Counted from the stretch's first letter, positions 9,696-20,865 are shown. The stretch is DNA of 64,000 bases from Arthonia radiata (GCA_002989075.1 PSQN01000014.1:186001-250000); one strand, 5' to 3'. Program-made: numbers and translations. The notes: generated by a model from the letters alone, not told the origin.

Positions 9696-12632
9696 TCACA
9701 CAATGAAGCCGATCTCGCTTCTTCGATCATCAACGACCCGTGCATACTCCAATAGCAATCGGAACATCCAAGCTTGCATGTCCTCTCTTCTCAGAACTCG
9801 CTGACTCCACTGTCTTTTGTGGTGCGCCATCCGCTGTCCGGGTCCCGTCTCTCCTCTCTCCTCAGCTTTACCGTCTTCATCTAAGAACCAGCGCAGCACC
9901 TCTGCCCATTCACCCTCTTTCCCAGTCCGCTTCTGTGCTGACGGAATATTCCAGCCTCTACCTTCCACGCCAACGTTGAGAGACAAGGGCACATAATGCA
10001 CCCACTCCCGCAACCAGTCATCGTGCCATTCGCGGAACAAGCTTTGCTTGAACACGGCGCTCCTGCTGCGCATGAGCCCGTAAAAGCGAGCGCTGAAGGC
10101 GTTGCCATCCATGTCGAGGACATAGCGATGAGCGTAAGCATCTGAGATGTTGGCGTACCTGGTGATGTGAAAAAACTCTTTCTGCGCGTGACAATCAGCA
10201 TCATCACACTGCCCAACGCCAGAAAAGGTGACATTTATGTACGGGTGGAGATGTTTCATCGAAAGTGTTTGCGGAATCCAATTTGCGATGCTGATGTTCG
10301 TTTCGGGATCGCTCGCAGGTTCCAGCACTGCCACGCTGCTAAAGCCGTTGAGGTACTTCACTGCCCGCTGACGATGATGTCGGCGCCAGCCTCCATTCTG
10401 AGAGAAGCCGCCTGTCGTGCTGCCACGCCAGTAGAAGTCGTTTTGCTTATTAACCCAGTCCGGATCGTATCGCTCTTCGTAGACAGGCTTGTTCTTGATG
10501 TGCATGTCTTGAGTGTTGTTCGTGAAGACATTGCCATACCAATGCCATAAGCTGGGATACACGATGTCTTGAAAGCTCGAGAGTTTGCTCTCTGAGAAAA
10601 TAGGAACCAAATCATGCGTGATGCTCAACGCGTTTGGTCGGTCGAAGAAAGCATGTGTACCTTGCAGCGAGGGCATACCGCAGACATCAGTATAGGCAGT
10701 GTGATTTGATATCAGACTCAGTGTGCTGTTCATCATGAAAGGCGAAACATCATCGACGGCATAAGCGTCGCCCATTGCGCGTTCGCGAGTAATAGGGCAT
10801 GAGAGCCGCGAAGGGCCATGTATGTTTGTGTGCGCGTATTCGGCAAAGTCGACCATTGGTGCTATTTGGGTGTAAGTCTCGTCATTGATGTCCGCGGGCC
10901 GCTGCGTAAACTTATTTGATGTCATCATGAGCGAAGTTGCAGCGGCTTGTGCCTGCTTGCCTTCCGTGACCATCTTGGAGAGCTTGTCATGCGGGACCAC
11001 AACGCGTGGCTCGTCGTGGCCGTTGAAAGCTATGTCAAGATCTGGTAGTAAATGCACAAAATCGCTTAGCATACCGCGAATGGCATCTTGCTGCCAAGGT
11101 AGACCGCCTTCAAGCGCGTGTATTTTGCCATGACGGATGGTCAAAACAATTATGAAATTTTCTTTGTTGCTAATGGTTTGCTGCACGCGTTTTCGTATGG
11201 TTTGCGGCGTCAGGGACCAAAGCGGTGTCATCATATCGTGAATCATATCGTAGTTGTCGTATATTAATACATCTCGTTGCTTTGCGTAAGCATACCATTT
11301 GTCGAATGATGGCGGTGGCGGTAGACCATAGTGCATTCTGTATCTTTGAACTGCTTCCTCAACGTTTCGTGACTGTCCGGAAAAAGTCGTGCTCATTCTC
11401 TTCCTGTGAAAGGCCATGAGATGCCCGATCGGGTGGGCCGATGAGGCTGGACTTTCAAACCCAGTGGGTAGTAAATTTTCAAGCGACACGTTGTCCTGCA
11501 GGTTGACAAATGAAGAGTCAGTCGAGAAGTAGAGGAGTCCAAACAAGCAAGATCCGACCGCGAACAACTGTTGCCAAATCCGGCGGCTGCGTGTGCTTGA
11601 GCTCGTGTCTCTATCGCCACTGAATAGGGCAAGGACGAGCATATACAGACTGCTGAAGAGAGGAAGGACTGCCTTCGCGCAGACGTGCTCGACGAAGACT
11701 GTAATGTTAGCCGCACCGGTCAGCGTCAGAGCTGAATCCATGGCGCCTTGAGTAGACATCTGATAAGAGAAGAGTCAGGAAGTGTAGTAGCATGAATCGT
11801 GTTGTATACTGACCATGTAGACTAAAAGGCTCAGCTGCATGGCTCCTGCGATCACACTCGCGATGAGAGCTAATTGCTGTTGCACAGAGCCAGCGCCGAC
11901 AAGTTGAAACCCATCTCCAAACACATACGCGAGGGCTGCTGACGCAATTGCGGAAGTCGCAGAAGCATGTCTGAGAAACATCCAAATATCACCCCGACTC
12001 AGAGCACATGCGTTTTTCTGTAGACCGATCAATGGGAACGGCCCTTTCTCCGAAGACAGATCCGCGGCTTCGAACGTCGTGGATGGGTCGAAGAGCGCGT
12101 CCTCCGCGGTGAGTAGCGTCTGTGATGCCAGTACCACTCCTATGATCGCTGTAGGCGCACATCCCACGTCGAAGCAGTCTGTGGCCCAAAGCAAGCACAC
12201 GCTGGAAACTGTCGCCGCCCCATGACACCCCCAAGATAGTGTCCCGTCATTTCTTTTCGCATCTTCGTCCTTACGAAATCCTCGAACCAACTGCCTGACT
12301 TTGATTGCCAATTGAACGCCCAAAGGAAGCAATATCCGCATCAGCCATGATGTTTTCTCCAAGTCGCGTGCGGTCCATTGCGCCAATTGCACACCCGCGA
12401 GACCGCATCCAACAAGTCGAGCTTGCTTTACAATACTGATGTCATCGGTAACAGTATGCCGAGACTTGTTGTTGAATGCGTTGCTCAGCACGCAAAAGAT
12501 CCATACCAGAGCCGAGGAAAGCGCGTTGGCGAGTAGCGGCGACGCGTCGCCTTGGAGCCAGAACTGCGCGACACTCACGAACAGCAAAGCTATCGGAATG
12601 CTTCGATTGCCCAAGGACCGACATAAGTGCAT
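9696..12632 (-). CDS. Membrane glycosyltransferase, family GT90 (CAP10-like)
   Basis: Two exons, 12632-11814 and 11759-9696, joined across a 54-nt intron (donor GTCAGT), give about 960 aa. The first 273 residues are largely hydrophobic with several predicted membrane segments. Two further segments follow early in exon 2, then a lumenal catalytic region. The family core is visible as DFYWRGSTTGG with a downstream basic stretch (GGWRRHHRQRAVKYL), and EERYDPDWVNK before it. Cryptococcus Cap10 and related GT90 enzymes are xylosyl- or similar transferases that act on secreted polysaccharide in the Golgi. The donor and acceptor here are unknown. Either exon alone looks like a plausible gene; the matching phase-0 splice and the topology favour one protein, as in other fungal GT90 proteins with long multi-pass N-termini. 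Confidence 0.82.
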
Positions 12633-13454
12633 TGAGATTAGGTTGGGTGGACGTGCAAGAATACTCAGGCCATTGCTAAACGAGAAGGACGCGTGCCAAG
12701 ACTTCTATTTTGGGGCGTTGTCAAGGGCAACAAGGGGACCAAGCTCGTGTACCAAACACCACTTGTCCCCAATTCAAGGCGTAAGGCGTAAGAAGTTGCC
12801 CATTAAGTACCTAGAGCCGAAAATACTCTATTCAATTCTTGCGGCGTTGAAGATATGAAGGGTCTGAAGGCTGCGGCCCACCTGGCGTAAATAGTGGCAT
12901 AAAAGACGGTTGGCATATGCCGGCGGGACGCCTTACGCCTCATCACCCCGTGCGGCTATGGCAGGAGTGCCCGCGGATCTTGTTTGCGCATCGCCAACAA
13001 AAGATTGAGCACATGTCATGGCAGGGCAGGCAGGTTTGACGTCTTCTTGTTCCATCTCAGGGCAGGCTTGCTCCGGTTAAGCTGAAGAGCATCCCCGCAA
13101 TACATCATTTGCCTTGAGAGCTATGGACAGCCAACAACCGCGCCGGCGTTGTCTCCCGATACTTCGTTCGAACAAGTATTCCAAAAGAGGCTGTGCTGAC
13201 GTCTTGTTTCCATGTAAGTCCGGAGCAGCCCCACCATCTTTTCTGTTGCTGGGAAACTTCAGCCTGCCAGCCAGCGCGCTGGCGTTGTCGGAGAAGACTT
13301 TGATCAAAGATTGAGAGTCATTCAGAAAAGGCTGTGCTGCCATATTCTTCGTAGTTCAACTCCACTATACTTCATGACCACTCGTATGAGCTCCATCTTC
13401 CTCCACGTGTCTGTTCCGCCGCTGTCCTCTTTGTACCTTTCAACCCCTGCTGAC
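12633..13454. other. Intergenic, no supported gene
   Basis: Upstream flank of the GT90 gene and downstream flank of the next gene. The 88-codon frame at 13077-13343 and the frames opposite it lack recognisable features. Confidence 0.45.
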
Positions 13455-14047
13455 TCACTGGTTGCTGATGCAAAGCACATACAGCGCCTGAGCCTGCTGC
13501 ACAAACTGCTGCACGCGCGCCATCGCCATGGCGGTCTCTTCCATCTCCTCTGTCTCGCCATCGATGACTTCCTGAATTTCACTCATGACCTCCCTTCCCA
13601 TGTCGCGAAAGACCTCGGCCATGTACGTGAGCTCCGGCGTGGCACGCTGTCTGGATGGAGCATACGGTGCTGAATTGGCGGCGGTGGGAATTTCGCCGTT
13701 GACCCAATTCAGCTCCTTCTTGGGCAGCTCAGACATCGAAGCTTCGAAGAGAGTGTTGGTGTAGTTCCCGAGTGGATCCGACTCGGCGTCCATGCGTGTC
13801 TTGTGAATGGCTGCCAAGGTGTTCTCCATGTACTCGATTGCCTCCATGAGAACGGGAAGGTTCACGGCGGCTGAGACGGCAAACGATCGATCAAACGGTG
13901 CATACACTGGAAATTCTACGAATTGGGCTTACCTTTTGGTTTGTCGTTGGTAGAGACCTCCTTCTGTTGAGCCGCCGATGAGCGTGGCCTCTTCACGAAG
14001 ACAGCCTTCTGCGGGCCAAAGATGCTACCACGGTACTCAACAGGCAT
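13455..14047 (-). CDS. Unknown acidic protein, two exons, 176 aa
   Basis: Exons 14047-13933 and 13870-13455 with a 62-nt intron (GTAAGC donor), joined in phase 1. The N-terminus MPVEYRGSIFGPQKAVFVK is followed by a Lys/Ser segment, then helical stretches (VLMEAIEYMENTLAAIHK, and MAEVFRDMGREVMSEIQEV through the C-terminus). The last third is rich in Glu and Met, with heptad-like spacing that could form a coiled coil. No leader or membrane segment was seen. The family is not recognised. Confidence 0.6.
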
Positions 14048-15460
14048 AGTGACGTGTTCGAGAGTGTGCTGATTGAGGTGTATATATTATAGTGTGAAAG
14101 TCGAGGGGGTTGACTGTGGGAGAGAGAGACAAAGTCAGAAGGGCTTGGTGAGAAGGTCGACCATCAGAGCGGTTGAGTTGTCTCCTGGTGCCGTTTGCTT
14201 CTGTTTTTGTTGAGTACCGACTCCATGGTAGACCGCTCGCGTAATCTTGCGTTGAGAGATTAAGTGGTGGTAAGTGACCGCAGATCGCTGTGCAAACATT
14301 GCCATCTGACTCTCGAAGTCCGTGCATCGACTTACTTCACCTATCCCAAGTTGAGCAGGTGTTTGAAGGTGGACGCAACGCTGAAATCGGGCGAAAGAAA
14401 CAATTCGATGATGAGCATCTTGCTTCGATGCTGTTTGTCGCTGTAAGAACCGTTTGATGGTTTGGAGCACTCAGGGGCTATTGTACAGACAACACCGTCA
14501 TTATCATTGCGATTTCGTTGGGTTGCAGTGTTTGCTGCTTTGTTTCAAGCAATCAGAAAGCGCCTGGTGTACTCCATCATCACCCTCGTCACGGCAACCA
14601 AGACACCCTTCATTAGATTCTTTGTTCGCTCCCGTCCACTGAACGTCTCGCCGAGCAAGAAAGCAGAAACACACGGTGTAACATCAATGAGGTGAAGGAA
14701 CTACCTCGCATAGGTTGTTGCTTTCCTGATTGTGTTTGAAGTGAACGACGCGGATCTTGCCTCGCTGCTTATTTTAGTTTGATTAGCCCCATCAAACTAA
14801 AATTGAGATAATTGCAGGATTTCAAAGTGATTAGTGTAGCAGCTTGAACAGCAATCAAATGACTGTATCCGCTAAATGCCCCGAGCTTGGCAGGGGCAAA
14901 CGCCTGGTTGATATACTGGTGATTTGCGCAGCATCATCACACGTCGCAGCAGACTATCACACCATCATTGCTTGATGTACATACAAAGCTGAAGTTTAAC
15001 ATGGATCTGGTTTGAAGGAAATAACAGCTTCTGCGGATTTGAGTTATGGCGGAGAAGGCTGCCTTGTCGCCCAAATGGCGAGTTAGAGGGGCCATAGGCA
15101 TTGATAGTGAAGTGGCATTGCGGCGTCGCTGGCAAACGGCCTCGCGCCCCGATTGACCTTGGAAGATGTCGAGCATAGCTGCCGCACTTGCTTTTTGTTC
15201 GTTGAGCGAGCGGATTGGATTCGTATTGTTTTCCAGCTTCCCGTTTAGGCTGAAGTGATGTCAGGACATGCTCCGACAGCAAGCGTGCCGCTGGATGTTT
15301 CTGTTCGCCACAGCGCCGCAATCACGGGTCCGCCTGGCAGTCAGTAAACCAATAGCGACCAGAGCTTGTCGAGTGAATTTTCAACGACCCATGGTGATTT
15401 ACGCAAAAGGCACATTCAACGGGTCAAAATCACCGACGGGGGCTAGATAGCTCGGCTTGA
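14048..15460. other. Intergenic, no supported gene besides the hairpin
   Basis: Short frames only. Composition shifts to more A+T around 14760-14860. Confidence 0.45.
14771..14803. repeat. Perfect 13-bp inverted repeat with 7-nt loop
   Basis: ATTTTAGTTTGAT, a seven-base spacer, then its exact reverse complement. It lies in an AT-richer part of a 1.9-kb intergenic stretch with no supported gene. It could be a transcript-end hairpin, a cruciform, or the remnant of a small palindromic element. Confidence 0.85.
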
Positions 15461-15983
15461 GCAGGCAATGCGGCGTCGGGGGTCGCGTGGCATAGGCGCA
15501 ATGTAGTGATAGGCTTGCTGCGGACAAACCTCTAGACTGCGCGCTTTTGGGTATTTGGTGCGGAGCTGAGATTTCGCTCCGCGCAACCCCCCTGCAGATT
15601 AGACGCACTTATAGGAGTGAAGGCGTGGGATAGGCGCGGCGCGTGATGGGACTCGATTTCCGCGCTCAGCCGACCCACAAAGAGGCCCACACTAGGGTTC
15701 TGCGGCGTCAAAGCTGAGGACGGGCTGCCATGAGACGTGAGGTACGTCCGAGAGGCAGACTTGAGAGTGCGGGAGGTGGATGCCACGGCTCACGACATAG
15801 GTGGAATATAAAGACGCGTAAGGAGACTGAATGCTCAACACAGCTCTCTGTATCGTTCATTGTTCGTTATCCCAAGTCGACCACGCCTTTCCTTGCTATT
15901 ACCTTGCTGAACCACTGGATCCCATAATGTGCGTACGAGCCTGCTTCACATCATGGGAGCACTACTCACGTTAATGATGTAGA
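15461..15983. repeat. Upstream part of tandem duplication, copy 1
   Basis: It shares ordered blocks with 17054-17587, including gcaggcaatgcggcgtc at its left end and gtgggataggcgcgg farther in. The distances from these blocks to the start codons are 523 and 359 bases here against 534 and 371 in copy 2. A TATA-like aatataaag lies at about 15808. The duplicated unit therefore includes the promoter, not only the coding region. Confidence 0.75.
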
Positions 15984-16532
15984 ATGTCTTCCTCCAAAGG
16001 CTCGAGCTCAAAAGAGCCCAAATGTCCCTATGCAGTTGCATGCATCGACTGCGAACGTGTGGCCATGTTACGCACATCACTGGACCTTGGACGCATGGTC
16101 GTGAGCCTGGCACGGAAGCGGACTGCTCGCAACGCTCATCTGATGGACCGACACTTCTTCGCCATTGCCCAAGAGGACACCTTGTTCTTTACCATTTGCA
16201 CCAGATGCGAGAAGTCAAGAGCCAGATCGTACAATCTCCGCCTTGACTACGGCGCTGTCTTTGAGGATGAGGATAATCACGCACGAATGGCCAACCCGTA
16301 CATCGCACGGAGCTTCTTGGATTCGTGGCCAATCACTGCGAAGATGCAGGGTCAGACCACGGCTAGACTGGATCGCGGAGATCATAGCCATCGACCTATT
16401 ATCAAGATTGAATTCCTCTTCTACGCCTGGCAGAAGCCGCTCAGCGAGAATAGGATCGAAACCTTCTATATTCTTCAATATGACGGGAAGCAGGCTCGAG
16501 CTGACAACGAAGACTTCTTTTACAAAGAATAG
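15984..16532 (+). CDS. Double-CxxC protein, tandem copy 1
   Basis: A 182-aa intronless frame. Two CxxC pairs are seen: YAVACIDCERVAMLRT near residue 17 and FFTICTRCEKSRA near residue 75, which could form one four-cysteine zinc site. The middle contains HARMANPYIARSFLDSWP, followed by RPIIKIEFLFYAW. The protein at 17588 has the same blocks in order (YAVACVECERVAVMRT, FFTYCWSCEQRRA, HARLAHPSIAYNFLKNWP, RPIFKIEFLVVIW). An N-terminal Ser/Lys extension of about 13 residues is unique to this copy. I know no named family. Zinc binding is inferred from cysteine spacing. Confidence 0.75.
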   Translation: MSSSKGSSSKEPKCPYAVACIDCERVAMLRTSLDLGRMVVSLARKRTARNAHLMDRHFFAIAQEDTLFFTICTRCEKSRARSYNLRLDYGAVFEDEDNHARMANPYIARSFLDSWPITAKMQGQTTARLDRGDHSHRPIIKIEFLFYAWQKPLSENRIETFYILQYDGKQARADNEDFFYKE

Positions 16533-16647
16533 TATGCGAGCGCGATGCCATGATGGGCCGGATGACTACGCGCAATTGTCTGTTACTGACGTTGGAGGCC
16601 ATATTATTGTACTTTCTATGAAACTTTTGTCCTCCTATTTGGAATTG

Positions 16648-17061
16648 CTAGGATGAGAGGAGCGATGGGCCTTTGATTCTTGTTTCTTGCGCATCAAGAA
16701 TGCCGGTTGCAGACTCTCTACTCCATTCCACGAATCGCATCTTTCTCACTGTGGTCAAATTTGCTGCGGGCTTGAGTGAATAATGGTGCTCTGTAAGAAA
16801 AACGACAATGTGACGTGACGAGTCGAAGATATCGTCAAGCTCGAGTTTGACAGCTGAGACTCGTGAAAGTTTGAAGAGGCTAGAAGCATGGCCGTTGGGA
16901 TAACGGGCAGTTTGCACGAGGATCGATGAGAGCCCAGGGCCTCCGACGCGATTGCGCCTATCGCGCGGGTAAGCAAATTTTGCTGCGGTGCTCGAGCCGT
17001 GTACGTAGGCCGTCACGGGAATGCGCTGGTGTGGTTGGATGCTTTGAAATGCTGCAGGCAA
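16648..17061 (-). CDS. Hypothetical protein between the two CxxC copies, 137 aa
   Basis: An open frame on the opposite strand with reasonable composition (for example VSAVKLELDDIFDSSRHIVVFLTEHHYS). It begins at the junction where the second duplicated block starts. No recognisable domain, no intron needed. It may be a gene trapped between the copies or a chance frame. Confidence 0.35.
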   Translation of the reverse strand: MPAAFQSIQPHQRIPVTAYVHGSSTAAKFAYPRDRRNRVGGPGLSSILVQTARYPNGHASSLFKLSRVSAVKLELDDIFDSSRHIVVFLTEHHYSLKPAANLTTVRKMRFVEWSRESATGILDAQETRIKGPSLLSS

Positions 17062-17587
17062 TGCGGCGTCTGTATTGCGTGGTATTGACGCAATAGAAAG
17101 ATAGATTGACTCGGACCGCTCGCTTAGACCGGACTGTTGGAAAGCTTGAATAGGAGCTGACTAACATCGGTGGTCTGTGTAGGCTCTAGATTGGGCGCAC
17201 ATACAGGCTGAACAGTGTGGGATAGGCGCGGTGCGTGAAGACTGCGATTGCCGTTTTCAGCTGGTCGCGAAGTAGGCCGCTTCGTACCCTTGCGGCGTGC
17301 AGCTGGACAAAGGCTGCAAAAGGGTGTGCGGCGACCCAAGGCAGACTGATCTTGCCGTCGACTTTAGATTTGGCCCTAATCGTTGAGCCTGTAGAGTATA
17401 AGAATGGCTGAAGATTCAAGATCGAAAAGATCATGTAGACTCTTTTAAACCGACGCCAAGGACTCGAATTTTTTGAGACACCAGCAGAGCAGAGTATGTT
17501 GCATGTTGAAACACATCGTGTCAGTGTTTTCTTCCTTGGGCACTTGCGCTAATCACTTGCGTTAGCAGTAGACAGCTTCAACCCACC
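17054..17587. repeat. Upstream part of tandem duplication, copy 2
   Basis: Counterpart of 15461-15983, with the same blocks at nearly the same distances from the start codon. The sequence has diverged considerably between conserved blocks, so the duplication is not recent. Confidence 0.75.
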
Positions 17588-18103
17588 ATGTCACGTTACG
17601 CTGTGGCCTGCGTTGAATGCGAGCGGGTTGCTGTCATGCGCACCCCGGGCGATCTGGAAAGGGCGATTTACGGTGCACGTCACAAGCGCAACTCGCTGAA
17701 TAAACACATGGTCGATACAGAGGGCTTCCCAAACTGCAGCGCAGACAGCGTCTTCTTCACCTACTGCTGGAGCTGCGAGCAAAGGCGCGCTGTCAAATAC
17801 GGTCTGCCTCTTCAAACAGAGCACAATTACCTCCATGCTCGACTAGCACATCCATCAATTGCTTACAACTTCCTGAAGAATTGGCCAATGCTTGGAAGAC
17901 TTTCCAGGGTTGATCAATGCACGGCCAGGCTTGCCCATAACACAAACCCACGACCAATATTCAAGATCGAATTCCTCGTCGTGATATGGGAAGTCAGTAC
18001 CGGGTCCACCAATCCAGAGGTAAGAGAGATATGTGAATGGCATCCCGGGGTCAACAACTGGGCACGCAGCAACACCCGGCCTTTCTTCTGGCCAGATTTG
18101 TGA
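17588..18103 (+). CDS. Double-CxxC protein, tandem copy 2
   Basis: A 171-aa intronless frame, paralogous to the gene at 15984-16532. Both CxxC pairs (CVEC near residue 9, CWSC near residue 60) and the conserved central blocks are kept. The N-terminal extension of copy 1 is missing, and the C-terminus differs (ARSNTRPFFWPDL). Conservation of the cysteines while the rest drifts suggests that both copies are, or were, under selection. Function unknown. Confidence 0.75.
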   Translation: MSRYAVACVECERVAVMRTPGDLERAIYGARHKRNSLNKHMVDTEGFPNCSADSVFFTYCWSCEQRRAVKYGLPLQTEHNYLHARLAHPSIAYNFLKNWPMLGRLSRVDQCTARLAHNTNPRPIFKIEFLVVIWEVSTGSTNPEVREICEWHPGVNNWARSNTRPFFWPDL

Positions 18104-18534
18104 GTGAGGAGAACGACTTTAAATTGACTTTCTGGTACTCTTCTATCTTTCGAAGCCCACAGTGAGCACTTGGAGGGCTTTTGAGGAGAGCGGAAAGTCG
18201 AACGCCATTGAGGAGGCACTTGACTTCTCACCAAAGGAGGCTTTTTGTATTTTTAGAACAGCTGCAATGCAGAATTACTCAGCTCTATCCTGAGATTCCT
18301 CGGAGCTTTTGCGTCAAACAAAACGTTTCTGGCGCCCAGCGTGAGAGGGTGAAGCGACGCGCGGACTTACGTATTTCCGTGGACAGTCGTCATATCCTGG
18401 CGTGCCTGGATGAGTGCGTGCTTGGGTGGAAAGCTTCAAACTCACGACGAATTGAAGAAGGGGCGTTGTCAATCTAGATACTCGTTGCGACTGAAGTCTG
18501 GAACTGTTATTCTTCCCAGTGGCGACAAGCAGTG
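18104..18534. other. Intergenic, no supported gene
   Basis: 3' flank of the second CxxC gene and the promoter of the DUF3602 gene. Nothing distinct was seen. Confidence 0.5.
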
Positions 18535-19098
18535 ATGGCGGGAAGAGGAGGCGCAGGCAATCTGATCGAAGCAGCGAATCGCAAAGCTTCCCGGGTGTGT
18601 GCATGCTTTCTTGACCTCATAATACTGCGATCCGGCTCTCTGACCACCGTCGTGCAGGACCTCGAAGCCTCTCAGTCCGCTGCAGAGTCCCAGACGGACC
18701 CCTCCCCAATCGAGCAAGCATTGCGCAGCGAGCGCAAAGAGCGAACGGTTGCGCATTCCGGTCGTGGAGGGGCGGGCAACACATACAACCCGTCTGAGCT
18801 GTCACAAACTGGGAAGTACAGTCACGCGACCGATACTGCTGTCAATAATGATCCGGCGATTGTGGAAAGCGAGACCGGCGCTCAAATGCGAGGGAGAGGC
18901 GGAGCTGGGAACTTTGTGTCGAATATGGATGTGATTGAGGGCAAGGAAGTCGAGCCATTGAGCGGTAGAGAGCGAATCCGTGCGCCGGGTGCGCTGTCGC
19001 AAGTGGAGCAGGATGTTGAGAAGGGCCTCGCGAGACCAGACCCGGCGTATGTGAGTCTAAAGGATCGGAAGAAGGAGTCACCCGTCGATGGCGCCTGA
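18535..19098 (+). CDS. DUF3602 (Par32-like) protein with GRGGAGN repeats
   Basis: The true start is the ATG at 18535, giving MAGRGGAGN at once. Three GRGGAGN motifs are present, which is the signature of the DUF3602 family; yeast Par32, a regulator of ammonium transporters under TORC1, belongs to it. An intron is likely at 18595-18657 (63 nt, GTGTGT donor, CTGAC branch, CAG acceptor). It keeps the frame and has no stop, so the spliced protein is 166 aa and the unspliced one 187 aa. The spliced form joins KASR to DLEASQ. The protein is otherwise hydrophilic and disordered. The exact role in this fungus is not known. Confidence 0.75.
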   Translation: MAGRGGAGNLIEAANRKASRVCACFLDLIILRSGSLTTVVQDLEASQSAAESQTDPSPIEQALRSERKERTVAHSGRGGAGNTYNPSELSQTGKYSHATDTAVNNDPAIVESETGAQMRGRGGAGNFVSNMDVIEGKEVEPLSGRERIRAPGALSQVEQDVEKGLARPDPAYVSLKDRKKESPVDGA

Positions 19099-19252
19099 TG
19101 TTTTCGCGCTCTACGCGGGTGAGGGAGTCGAGAGCGCCTGAATGATGTATGATATAAGTGGTGATAGATGTTGCTTGCAAGCCATATTCCTCCTGCAGAC
19201 CCTGATACCATCCCCAACGCCTTGCTAAAACGAATATCGAATTCCAATATCG

Positions 19253-19689
19253 TCAAAGACCCTTCTCAAGCAGATCTTTAGCCTCGTTGACTTTGGTTGC
19301 GCTGTGTGCAGTGTCAGTAACTCTCCAGGCTTCTCGTGCCAATATACCGGCGTACAGATAAGGACTCCCGCCTCGATCTGGATGATTCAACATCATGAGC
19401 GTCCTGTGCTTCTTCCGTACCATCTCTTTCGTCAAGCCCATCTCTTTGGTTTGCAATATCAGCGCCGCCTCCCTCCGCGTCATCTTGGACTCGAAGCCGC
19501 CTTTGTAGAACGCGCGACCAAGTGCATTTGTGCCACCTTTGTATCTGCGGAGGGCTACTAAACCTGCGCGACCCTATATCATGGCGTTTAGCTGGGCGAA
19601 TACATGTATTTCAGCTGGCTGCCTAGAAAAGGACGTACGAAGAAAGCGGCTGATGCTACGCCGATGCCAATCAGAAGAGGCGTGGCCAT
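19253..19689 (-). CDS. PAM18: Mitochondrial import motor subunit TIM14 (PAM18)
   Basis: Three exons, 19689-19639, 19573-19356 and 19301-19253, give 105 aa. The N-terminus [21 protein letters not shown] is the inner-membrane segment, then YKGG and [26 protein letters not shown] lead to a J domain with the HPD motif ([21 protein letters not shown]). PAM18 stimulates mitochondrial Hsp70 in the presequence-translocase motor. The length is typical. The last intron (54 nt) keeps the frame and lacks a stop; without splicing, 18 residues would be inserted between PYL and ATK. The gene is divergent from RLP24, with 273 bases between start codons. Confidence 0.92.
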
Positions 19690-19962
19690 TCGTGGATAAA
19701 GTTGAGTGTTCGCGAATACTTGCGTTGAAGTACACGCGTGTGGAAAAGATATAATGAATGGCTATCAAGAAGATCAGTGCTTGAGGACTGCTACTCTATC
19801 GCCGCCCAAAACGAGCAGAAGTCCGAGCCGAGCGCCAAGACTTCACATCAGGAGGTTTTCGCGAGCTCACATCATCCCAAACCTGCCCACCACTACAGCA
19901 CACTCTCCCATAGACTCTTCTGATACCAACGCGTGCATTTGCGGCGCCTACGTACCGCCATC

Positions 19963-20791
19963 ATGCGCATCGAGACCTGTCACTTCTGCTCACGCCCAGT
20001 CTACCCCTCCAAAGGCATCACCTTCGTGCGCAATGACGCCAGAAGTTTTCACTTGTAAGTGCCACACGTGAGCTTACGCTACGATCTGAGAGCACTTCAC
20101 GTTGCCAATATACAGTGGCAGACCCAAACTATCATCTCACCCTCTCAACCTATCCACACTAACACCCACCAGCTGCCGCTCCAAATGCCACAAAAACTTC
20201 AAACTCCACCGCAATCCCCGCAAACTCGGCTGGACCAAAGCGTTCCGCCGCGCGCACGGCAAAGAAATGACGATCGACTCCACGCTCTCCCTACAGGCAA
20301 GGCGCAACATCCCCACGAAGTACTCGCGGGAGCTCCTACAAGAGACGCTGGCGGCGATGGACCGGATCTCTGAGATACGCGGGAAGCGCGAACGCAGGTT
20401 CTATATGAGCCGCATGAAGGGGAATCGACGACGGCAGTTGGAGGAGGATAAGAAGCTGCTGAGGGAAAATGGGCATTTGTTGCCGCCGGGGGAGAGGGTA
20501 GGATTGGATGAGCTACTTGCGGAGGGGCTGGTGGCGGAAGGGATGGAGGTGGACAGCGGTGAGGAGCTGCTGGATGGGGAGGTGGAAAGCGGCGTTGAGG
20601 CGAGCGAGGCTGAGAGCGAAGAGGAGGAGGTGGATGAAAGTGTACTGCGCGAGCGGGCCGTGCAGGAGAAGGAGGAGAGGGCGAGGCAGGCGGCGAGGGA
20701 GAGTGCGAAGGCGAAGGGGCCTGCGAAGAAGGGGAAGAGGAGGGCCGCTGTTGTGGGGCAGGGGCCTAAAGGAATGGATGTGGATGGGTGA
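19963..20791 (+). CDS. RLP24: Ribosome biogenesis protein RLP24
   Basis: Exons 19963-20054 and 20173-20791 (118-nt intron, phase 2) give 236 aa. It begins [19 protein letters not shown], the L24-type zinc finger with CxxC and then CRSKCHKNF after the splice. The basic region [19 protein letters not shown] is diagnostic for RLP24 rather than for ribosomal L24e. The long acidic and then Lys-rich C-terminal tail (from about residue 140) is where Drg1/Afg2 acts in yeast to release RLP24 from cytoplasmic pre-60S particles, allowing exchange for L24. Length is slightly above yeast's 199 aa because of the tail. Confidence 0.92.
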
Positions 20792-20805
20792 GGCGGTGGT
20801 CGCCT

Positions 20806-20865
20806 GGGATGCGACCGCTGGGGATGCGACCGCTGGGGATGCGACCGCTGGGGATGCGACCGCTG
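20806..20865. repeat. 15-bp minisatellite, four copies
   Basis: GGGGATGCGACCGCT-type unit repeated four times without change directly after the RLP24 stop, so probably in its 3' UTR. Confidence 0.9.

Noticed and set aside
15532-15786. Minus frame sharing text with one at 17124-17339
   Set aside because: The likeness comes from the duplicated promoter DNA; frames and lengths are not conserved.
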